NCBI GenBank assembly: GCA_900552055.1
Contig: URYI01000072.1
Location: forward strand, 1 to 9,928
Source: an uncultured Eubacteriales bacterium
GTDB taxonomy: Bacteria > Bacillota > Clostridia > Christensenellales > QALW01
Reading direction: 5' to 3'
DNA: 9,928 nucleotides
This document shows, one piece after another, positions 5,771 through 9,928 of the stretch. The position numbers and the translations under genes are program-made. Position 1 is the first letter of the stretch. Each line of letters starts with the position of its first letter. The notes beneath the pieces are model-generated. The model was not told the origin of the DNA. It worked only from the letters and a program-made list of their open reading frames with translations, and did no database searches.

Positions 5771-5947
5771 ATGGAAAATAACTTTTGCACCGAAGCGTAC
5801 ATATACGGATTGGAAAAAATGCTGGAGGAAGCGCGGCAAACCATAGCGAGGCTGAACAAACAGCTGGAGGCAATGAATAAAGAGCAGGAGGCGCTTAGGG
5901 TGAGCAAGCAGGGCGTGGAGAAACGCCTGGGAGAAATTATTAACTAG
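5771..5947 (+). CDS. Small coiled-coil phage early protein
   Basis: This is an unrecognised 58-residue protein with an excellent AGGAGG ribosome binding site (5758-5763) seven bases before the ATG. After a short N-terminus (MENNFCTEAYIYG), nearly all of it is a charged amphipathic helix with heptad-like spacing of Leu, Met and Val, from about residue 14 to 54, so a coiled coil or dimer is likely. It lies in the early region in the same direction as the Cro-like gene. The TAG stop is followed in frame by another protein-like stretch (to 6106), so an original longer gene cut by an amber mutation cannot be excluded. The natural-looking helix end makes the short form plausible. Confidence 0.65.
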   Translation: MENNFCTEAYIYGLEKMLEEARQTIARLNKQLEAMNKEQEALRVSKQGVEKRLGEIIN

Positions 5948-6106
5948 CTGATACACCTGGATATTTGCTTAATTCAAAAAGATGCAGAAGCAATCTTGTC
6001 AGATGGTTTGAATAATGGCAGTTATACGTTTGTCTTTAGAAACATTGATACTGCCTGCGCTTATAAATTTATTAACCTTTTAAGAAAAAATAATGCAATA
6101 AATTAA
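5948..6106 (+). pseudogene. In-frame continuation after a TAG stop, gene fragment
   Basis: The frame of the preceding 58-residue gene stays open for 52 more codons after TAG (5945-5947) and ends at TAA 6104-6106. It reads as a credible mixed alpha/beta sequence (for example SYTFVFRNIDTACAYKFINL). There is no own start codon with a ribosome binding site; only internal TTG codons exist. Base use is more AT-rich than in the upstream gene, which favours a separate degraded gene end over simple read-through. Confidence 0.35.
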
Positions 6107-6138
6107 TATCAGTTTTATTTATTGCCTATTTAATCTGA

Positions 6139-6320
6139 TGTGTTTATGCACGAACGTGCCGGGGACAGTTGGATGAGTATAAAGCGAACGGTGTTAAGGG
6201 AAAGATGGCCACTAGTCTAATTTAAAAGATTTGAAGGCCAAAAGAGGGCCGGTATCCTATTGCGCCATACATGCCGGCAGCTTAAGCGGCAAGATAGACA
6301 ATAGCCCGACTCATTGTTAG
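6139..6320 (+). pseudogene. Possible frameshifted phage gene remnant
   Basis: Two overlapping frames each look like protein. The first (6139-6225) includes RGQLDEYKANGVKGKMATSL. The second (6216-6320, shifted by -1) runs from SNLKDLKAKRGPVSYCAIHA to a TAG. Joined by one frameshift between 6213 and 6225 they would give about 60 residues. Neither frame has a credible start. I do not recognise a family. The stretch 5948-6368 otherwise holds no intact gene; a GCCGGTAT/ATGCCGGC hairpin (6248-6278) lies inside it. Confidence 0.3.
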
Positions 6321-6368
6321 GTAAACTAAGCATAGCTGATATTGCAGGAGAAAAGGAGGGGCAGGCCT

Positions 6369-6521
6369 GTGAATGCAGATTGTATATGGCTGCTGGCGTC
6401 AGTGGCGCTGGTATGTTTCGGACTGCTAATAGGGGATGGAATTATGGCTGCTCTGACTCGAAAGGGCTGGCTGCTAAAAATTATGGAGCGGATGGGAATA
6501 GAGACGGAGGAGGAAGAGTGA
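6369..6521 (+). CDS. Small single-pass membrane protein
   Basis: This unrecognised 50-residue protein starts with GTG, preceded by AGGAGG at 6354-6359 (spacing 9). Residues about 5-29 (CIWLLASVALVCFGLLIGDG and the following IMAAL) form one strong membrane helix. A basic stretch (RKGWLLK) and an acidic tail ending in EEEE follow, so the C-terminus is probably cytoplasmic under the positive-inside rule. A longer open frame overlaps it in another register (6314-6529), but that one is Gly-rich and has only a weak start. The hydrophobic pattern and the ribosome binding site favour this reading. The role is unknown; it sits in the early prophage operon. Confidence 0.7.
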   Translation: MNADCIWLLASVALVCFGLLIGDGIMAALTRKGWLLKIMERMGIETEEEE

Positions 6522-6522
6522 A

Positions 6523-6636
6523 TTGCTGATAAAATGCGCTTGCGCCGGGTGTGCTCCGAGCAATAGAAAGCGGTATGCGCCGGTAAGGCGGGGCGCAGCT
6601 AATGAACTATCTAAAAGCCGAAAAGGAGGGAGATAA
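6523..6636 (+). CDS. Possible tiny basic Cys-containing protein
   Basis: A TTG codon at 6523, preceded by GGAGG (6507-6511), opens a 37-residue frame beginning MLIKCACAGCAPSNRKR. It is rich in Arg and Lys and ends at TAA immediately before the ATG of the zinc-ribbon gene. Tight placement between two genes supports it. The weak start codon, the 11-base spacing and its small size make it doubtful. Confidence 0.28.
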   Translation: MLIKCACAGCAPSNRKRYAPVRRGAANELSKSRKGGR

Positions 6637-6975
6637 ATGTTTGTATGCGGTGACTGCGGCGCGGTGTTTGAAAAGCCGGCTAACAGAGTAGAAACAATAT
6701 GGACAAAGGGCAGGTCGGAACAATATGTTTTGGGCAGGTGCCCCGAATGCAGGAGCGGCAATTTTGAAGAGGGGGTTAAATGCGGAGTGTGCGGCGAAAT
6801 AGTCAGCAATTTTGAGGCTGAGCGAAGCTGCGGGCAGTATGTATGTGAAAAATGCATATGCCTTATTGGGTATCAGGCGGAAAATGCGCTTGAACAGCTG
6901 TTTACTCCATCCGAACTGAATGCGCTGAGGATATATATTGAGAACATATATATGCAGGGAGGGCATTTGGTATGA
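6637..6975 (+). CDS. Phage-type double zinc-ribbon protein
   Basis: The specific function is unknown. The 112-residue protein has four CxxC pairs (Cys4/7, 35/38, 49/52 and 70/73), which suit two zinc sites, the first from pairs 1 and 2 and the second from pairs 3 and 4. Extra cysteines stand at 65 and 75. The C-terminal third (about 76-107) looks helical and may contact a partner. A strong AAGGAGGGAG ribosome binding site precedes the ATG. The gene overlaps the annealing-protein gene by four bases (ATGA), so the two are translationally coupled and probably act in the same DNA-processing module, for example in nucleic acid binding. Confidence 0.85.
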   Translation: MFVCGDCGAVFEKPANRVETIWTKGRSEQYVLGRCPECRSGNFEEGVKCGVCGEIVSNFEAERSCGQYVCEKCICLIGYQAENALEQLFTPSELNALRIYIENIYMQGGHLV

Positions 6976-7583
6976 GCCAGGCAAATTATTTTGTTCAGCT
7001 TAATAATATCAATGTGAATGATAAGACGGAGAAAAAGAATGGCTTTACATATCTATCCTGGGCGAGTGCTTGGGGGGAAATTAAAAAGCGGTACCCTGAC
7101 GCTACATATACGGTATATGAAAATAAGGACGGATTAAATTATCATCATGACGGTTGTACGGCCTGGGTGAAAACAGGAGTAACGGTCAACGGCATAGAGC
7201 ATATAGAGTATCTGCCCGTTATGGATTGCAATAATAAATCCATAACTCTGGCCAATATAACCAGCTTTGATGTAAACAAGGCTATACAGCGCAGCCTTAC
7301 TAAGGCCTGTGCGCGGCACGGGCTTGGACTTTATATTTACGAAGGTAAGGAATTTCCGGATGAAATGAGCACTACAGCTGAAGAACAAAAGGCAAGGCCG
7401 AGAGATCCCGCGGCTGAAATTAAGGCTTTCGCGGCGGGATATCCTGGTACGCAGAAGGAGGCCGTCGAACTGGTCAGACAGATATTAAGTGAATTCGGCT
7501 ATGCAAGAGCCGGGGACGTGCAGATTAAGGATTTGGATAATGTGCTGCTTTCCTTAATTAACAGGAAAAAGGTCGTGCTATGA
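6972..7583 (+). CDS. Single-strand annealing protein, Sak3 type (DUF1071 family)
   Basis: This phage recombinase is expected to bind single-stranded DNA and to anneal complementary strands during replication and recombination. The 203-residue protein has the family landmarks as I recall them. These are YLSWASAW at 27-34, the central LPVMD (81-85), and the conserved helix SFDVNKAIQRSLTKACARHG (98-117) followed by LGLYIYEGKE. A variable linker (about 130-146) leads to a C-terminal helical part (about 147-200) that may bind a partner such as SSB. It starts at the ATG overlapping the zinc-ribbon stop, with AGGGAGGG upstream. No exonuclease partner, SSB or replication gene is present, so the module seems incomplete. 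Assignment to Sak3 rather than another Rad52-like group is recall without a search. Confidence 0.85.
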   Translation: MSQANYFVQLNNINVNDKTEKKNGFTYLSWASAWGEIKKRYPDATYTVYENKDGLNYHHDGCTAWVKTGVTVNGIEHIEYLPVMDCNNKSITLANITSFDVNKAIQRSLTKACARHGLGLYIYEGKEFPDEMSTTAEEQKARPRDPAAEIKAFAAGYPGTQKEAVELVRQILSEFGYARAGDVQIKDLDNVLLSLINRKKVVL

Positions 7584-7711
7584 TGCGGGCTTGGATAAAA
7601 TGTGGATTTAACCTGAGATTAGACGCGGAGAAATAGCTTAAAAAGAGCTTTAAATATTATAATGATAAGCTTCTGAGATTGCAGGAGCAGAAAACAAATC
7701 TTAAAAAATGA
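7580..7711 (+). pseudogene. Small early gene interrupted by an amber codon
   Basis: An ATG overlaps the stop of the annealing-protein gene (ATGA) and opens an 18-codon frame (MMRAWIKCGF...LDAEK) that ends at TAG 7634-7636. The same frame then continues for 24 codons as a typical charged helix (KKSFKYYNDKLLRLQEQK) to TGA 7709-7711. One base change, for example GAG or CAG to TAG, would explain it. The overlap with the upstream gene and the protein-like continuation support a former 43-residue gene. The TAG that ends the propeller gene just downstream reads as a true stop, so general recoding is unlikely. Confidence 0.45.
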
Positions 7712-7725
7712 TAAGGAGGAAACTG

Positions 7726-9177
7726 ATGAGTTATTTACCTAAATTATATAATTCTCTGGCTACTGCCAGAGAAAACATATCTTTTAATGGCCTTAGTAAA
7801 CTGCCTGAAATATCAGCTGGAGAACTTAAAGCGGCTGTAAATATGGATAACAGCATACTGCCGGCGCTGCGGGCAAGAGGGGGCCGCTATATGGAACAGG
7901 AGCTTGAGCTTCAGCCCGGCGACAGCCAAGACACAGTCTGCACCTGGCATAATATATTTTCAGCAGACGGGATATTTGTTAGAACATATTTGAAGATGTC
8001 ACCGGGCATACTGCCGAGAGTGGATATACAATATACTTTTCCCGGCGATTTTGTGCCTGAGGGGCAGCCGCTTGAGCAAAATGAAGCGGGCATCGATCCT
8101 TACGTTTCCGCATTTTTGAGCGTGCAGAGAATGGGCAGCAGTTTAATTTGCCTGCCTTCTCCCGGACGAAAGCTGTACAGCAAGACATACGCTTTAGGGT
8201 CAGACGGCCAATATGCTTTTACAACACTTTCCACACCCGAATGGGAGAATGCAGCCGAAACATATAACGATATGTGCTTGTATAATGGCAGAGTTTTTTT
8301 AGCCGGCCAGAACGGTGACAAGGCTTCCATACGCATTTTTGCTGAAAATTTTCCTCACAGCTTTAACCATTTTCAAAACGGGGACGGCTCTTTTAAATTA
8401 AATGGCGCTTACGCTGAAACACTGCAGTACGGCCCCTTAACAGTCTGCCGTCCTTATAATGGCGGCGTGGTTTTATTCAGCGCAAAAGATATGCTCTTTA
8501 CGCAGTGTATGGATGCCGGCACTTATAAAACGACCAAAATAGCCGGTATAGGCTGTCCGCTTAAAAATACTGCGGTTATATGCCAGAATGTTCTTTATTG
8601 GCTGTCACCTGATGGCGTTTATGCATATACAGGGGGCATTCCTCAAAGGATTTCGGATAAGCTGCCTGATATATCAAATGCGCAGAAGGCCTGTGCAGGT
8701 ACTGACGGCTTAAGGTATTATCTGGACGTTCAGGATGGCGGCGGCCATGGCGTGTTGTATGTATACTGTCCGCAGAACGGCACCTGGATTCAGGAGGATG
8801 AACAGTCTTTTAACAGTTTTGCGTTTCATGACGGCAGGCTGTATGCGGTTAATGATGGACAGCTGCTGTCCTTTAATGACGGGCGCTCAACTGAGGAAGT
8901 TCCCTGGTCGTTTGAAGCTGCCGTTTCCAGCGAGGGGAAGGCGGAACATAAACAGCTTTTGTCAGTCATTCTGGATATGGAGGGTAAGGGTAAGTACCCG
9001 GTATCGGTATCCCTTAAACCGCAAGGCGGTAAAATTGTGCAGTTAGGTTCATTTTATACGGGTAACAGAGCTGTTTACAATTTGCCGGCATCGTGCTCGC
9101 ATCCGATACAATCTCTGGTTATAGAGGGAAGAGGGCAGGCACAGATATATTCATTGGATCTGGAATATGAAATATAG
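7726..9177 (+). CDS. Phage virion structural protein with beta-propeller-like repeats
   Basis: This is probably a neck or tail-associated virion component; the exact role is unknown. It has 483 residues with no signal peptide or membrane segment. The N-terminus (FNGLSKLPEISAGELKAAVN, then NSILPALRARGGR) fits the opening of many Firmicutes phage proteins, in which a list of nodes precedes PxLxxR. The middle (about 70-390) is a series of beta strands with aromatic and turn residues, including LYWLSPDGVYAYTGGIPQRI, a pattern typical of propeller blades in phage stabilisation-type proteins. The C-terminal ~100 residues look like a separate beta domain. The chosen ATG has AAGGAGG six bases upstream; an ATG 18 bases earlier lacks one. 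It stands directly after early genes and before a holin, with no other head or tail gene, which is unusual. Confidence 0.75.
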   Translation: MSYLPKLYNSLATARENISFNGLSKLPEISAGELKAAVNMDNSILPALRARGGRYMEQELELQPGDSQDTVCTWHNIFSADGIFVRTYLKMSPGILPRVDIQYTFPGDFVPEGQPLEQNEAGIDPYVSAFLSVQRMGSSLICLPSPGRKLYSKTYALGSDGQYAFTTLSTPEWENAAETYNDMCLYNGRVFLAGQNGDKASIRIFAENFPHSFNHFQNGDGSFKLNGAYAETLQYGPLTVCRPYNGGVVLFSAKDMLFTQCMDAGTYKTTKIAGIGCPLKNTAVICQNVLYWLSPDGVYAYTGGIPQRISDKLPDISNAQKACAGTDGLRYYLDVQDGGGHGVLYVYCPQNGTWIQEDEQSFNSFAFHDGRLYAVNDGQLLSFNDGRSTEEVPWSFEAAVSSEGKAEHKQLLSVILDMEGKGKYPVSVSLKPQGGKIVQLGSFYTGNRAVYNLPASCSHPIQSLVIEGRGQAQIYSLDLEYEI

Positions 9178-9202
9178 TTATTATATATAGGAGGGAGCAT
9201 AT

Positions 9203-9550
9203 ATGGAGTTTTTAAACGAATTTGCAGCCGTGCCCGCTATAGGGGTGATAGTGTATCTGATTGCGGAGATTTTTAAGGTTGCGGCCAACAGCCGTGAAAG
9301 CTGGCTGAAGCTTATACCCGTGCTATGCGGCGTTCTGGGAGGTGTGCTAGGGATGCTCGGCTGGCTGCTTATCCCAGGCTATATCCCTGCCGAAAATATT
9401 TTTACTGCCGCGGCCATAGGCATAATTTCCGGCCTAGCGGCTACAGGCGCAAATCAGATAGGCAAGCAGCTGAAAAAGGCAACAACAGCTTCAGCAGAGG
9501 GACAAACTGCCCAAGCAGCAGAAGACCCAAACGAAGACCAGGACGGCTGA
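9203..9550 (+). CDS. Phage holin
   Basis: A holin forms lesions in the cytoplasmic membrane at the end of the lytic cycle so that endolysin can reach the wall. The 115-residue protein has three predicted membrane helices, at about 12-27 (AIGVIVYLIAEIFKVA), 36-58 (LIPVLCGVLGGVLGMLGWLL) and 66-84 (IFTAAAIGIISGLAATGA). A basic KQLKK segment and an acidic Gln/Glu-rich tail follow. This suits a class I holin and resembles the holin families common in Firmicutes phages. AGGAGGGAG (9189-9197) sets the ATG, 25 bases after the propeller gene, so the two are likely co-transcribed. The usual endolysin does not follow; a toxin-antitoxin locus does. Confidence 0.8.
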   Translation: MEFLNEFAAVPAIGVIVYLIAEIFKVAANSRESWLKLIPVLCGVLGGVLGMLGWLLIPGYIPAENIFTAAAIGIISGLAATGANQIGKQLKKATTASAEGQTAQAAEDPNEDQDG

Positions 9551-9558
9551 ATTAAATA

Positions 9559-9587
9559 TTGAAAAAATACGGAGAGCGTGATATAAT
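9559..9587 (+). promoter_or_regulatory. Promoter of the small hydrophobic toxin
   Basis: TTGAAA (9559-9564) and a perfect TATAAT (9582-9587) lie 17 bases apart, giving a predicted start near 9594 and a leader of about 57 bases. Confidence 0.8.
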
Positions 9588-9612
9588 AGCTGCTGGGAAA
9601 GGCAGTAAATGA

Positions 9613-9644
9613 GGCGGTTAGCACTCCCTGAATGTAAGGGGGTG
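9613..9644 (+). promoter_or_regulatory. Toxin mRNA leader with sequestered ribosome binding site
   Basis: CACTCCC (9622-9628) pairs with GGGGGTG (9638-9644), seven pairs with one G-T, and thereby buries the toxin ribosome binding site. Just upstream GGCGGTTA (9613-9620) is complementary to TAACCGCC (9729-9736) at the toxin stop codon. The overlapping CGGTTAGC (9615-9622) is complementary to GCTAACCG (9780-9787) in the 3' untranslated region. Long-range 5'-3' pairing of this kind is known in type I toxin mRNAs. Confidence 0.65.
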
Positions 9645-9650
9645 ACGCTT

Positions 9651-9731
9651 ATGGACTTAATTTACATAGTAATGACAATAATATTGTTGCTCATTATGTT
9701 GGAAATTCTAAAGACCATAAAAAAGAAATAA
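9651..9731 (+). CDS. Type I toxin peptide, small hydrophobic holin-like
   Basis: This 26-residue peptide begins MDLIYIVMTIILLLIMLEIL and ends in a basic KTIKKK tail. Residues 2-20 form one membrane helix, and the lysines should stay in the cytoplasm. It resembles the putative holin-like toxins (Hol_Tox) and the TxpA/BsrG group of Bacillus prophages, which damage or depolarise the membrane. The ATG is preceded by AGGGGGTG (9637-9644), which lies in a hairpin. Its own strong promoter, a long structured 3' untranslated region and a convergent antisense RNA complete the type I arrangement. It is separated from the holin gene by 100 bases. Confidence 0.75.
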   Translation: MDLIYIVMTIILLLIMLEILKTIKKK

Positions 9732-9760
9732 CCGCCCCCGGCCAAGGTGTGCGGTTATTT
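9717..9760 (-). terminator. Terminator of the antisense RNA
   Basis: AAATAACCGC (9726-9735) and GCGGTTATTT (9751-9760) form a perfect 10-bp stem over a 15-base loop. On the minus strand the stem is followed by a T-rich run (complement of 9718-9728). On the plus strand there is no T-run after the stem, so it should not stop the toxin mRNA. Confidence 0.65.
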
Positions 9761-9808
9761 CATAACCATATTCCTTCAGGCTAACCGTTTCATACGGACT
9801 GCCTTTCT
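9717..9808 (-). ncRNA. Antisense RNA antitoxin of the small toxin
   Basis: A near-consensus minus-strand promoter (9815-9843) should start an RNA near 9808 that runs toward the toxin gene. It would end at the hairpin complementary to 9726-9760, where a TTTCTTTTTT run on the minus strand serves as terminator. The RNA of about 90 bases would overlap the toxin stop codon and the whole 3' untranslated region, as in BsrG/SR4 and TxpA/RatA. Pairing would promote mRNA decay or block folding into a translatable form. Both ends are predicted, not observed. Confidence 0.65.
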
Positions 9809-9812
9809 TTTT
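9778..9812 (+). terminator. Terminator of the toxin mRNA
   Basis: AGGC (9778-9781) pairs with GCCT (9801-9804). Inside, CCGT (9785-9788) pairs with ACGG (9794-9797), with symmetrical 3-base internal loops, and the run TTTCTTTTT follows. This gives a toxin mRNA of about 220 bases. The downstream strand of the alternative leader pairing (GCTAACCG) is part of this hairpin. Confidence 0.6.
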
Positions 9813-9814
9813 AT

Positions 9815-9843
9815 ATTATATTCACCTTCTCCCTAAAAGTCAA
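9815..9843 (-). promoter_or_regulatory. Promoter of the antisense RNA
   Basis: On the minus strand TTGACT (complement of 9838-9843) and a perfect TATAAT (complement of 9815-9820) are separated by 17 bases. Being this strong and directly convergent to the toxin promoter, it is the main evidence for an antisense antitoxin. From 9844 to the window end I see no gene. Confidence 0.8.
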
Positions 9844-9928
9844 GAGGGAGGGAAGCAATTTATGAAAATCTGTTGTATGTGTTACAATGATGAGTGACAG
9901 AAGAAAAAAAGAGTAGCGAATAGAAGAG

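Noticed and set aside
5645..5956. Minus-strand open frame opposite the small coiled-coil gene
   Set aside because: It is antisense to a gene with a strong AGGAGG and has no start signal of its own.
6314..6529. Plus-strand frame of 71 codons starting with TTG
   Set aside because: It is Gly/Asn-rich and overlaps, out of frame, the better-supported membrane protein at 6369-6521, whose GTG carries the ribosome binding site.
5945..7636. Phage-wide TAG reassignment to an amino acid
   Set aside because: The propeller gene ends in TAG at 9175-9177, and reading on from there gives no plausible protein. No suppressor tRNA is in the window. Local nonsense mutations are simpler.
9860..9888. Possible promoter with TACAAT at 9883-9888
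   Set aside because: The -35 region matches poorly, and no gene follows within the window to give it a purpose.
9861..9896. Eleven-codon frame MKICCMCYNDE near the window end
   Set aside because: It is too short to support, and the GGGAGGG upstream is placed about ten bases away.

Overview
The window looks like a piece of a low- to mid-GC Firmicutes (Bacillota) chromosome, most likely Clostridia or Negativicutes. The evidence is the purC-purF gene order, a Firmicutes-type PurBox, strong AAGGAGG ribosome binding sites, sigma-A promoters close to TTGACA-17-TATAAT, a CCA-encoding tRNA gene and a gram-positive style prophage. I cannot name the species from sequence alone.

Region 1 (1-2430) is core metabolism on the minus strand: purC and then purF, 17 bases apart and co-transcribed from one good promoter with a tandem PurBox upstream. 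Downstream of purF, at the window edge, is a 117-base G/C-rich segment that can fold in two mutually exclusive ways. It contains a core resembling the 3' end of ZTP riboswitches, so it may control the next, unseen gene. Region 2 (2435-2600) is a complete tRNA-Arg(CCG) gene with its own promoter and terminator.

Region 3 (2600-4600) is accessory. It holds an AT-rich gene with its own promoter and terminator, encoding two tandem copies of a domain like the extracellular C-terminus of clostridial BlaR1/M56 proteins. After it come about 1 kb without a convincing gene, full of short hairpins. Region 4 (4429-9550) is a prophage or prophage remnant. It has a self-cleaving LexA/CI-type repressor facing a Cro-like protein across a bidirectional operator region, then several small, partly broken early genes, a zinc-ribbon protein and a Sak3-type single-strand annealing protein. 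These are followed abruptly by a beta-propeller-like virion protein and a holin. No integrase, terminase, portal, capsid, tape measure or endolysin lies between the early and late genes, which suggests a large internal deletion.

Region 5 (9559-9843) reads as a prophage-type type I toxin-antitoxin locus. A 26-residue hydrophobic peptide is made from a strong promoter, its ribosome binding site is in a hairpin, and a convergent antisense RNA with a near-consensus promoter overlaps the 3' half of the toxin mRNA. The last 85 bases hold nothing I can support.

The parts fit together as follows. The repressor and Cro would set the lysogenic or lytic state, with DNA damage cleaving the repressor. 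The annealing protein would serve phage recombination, and the propeller and holin are leftovers of the virion and lysis modules. The toxin-antitoxin pair may help to retain the decayed element.
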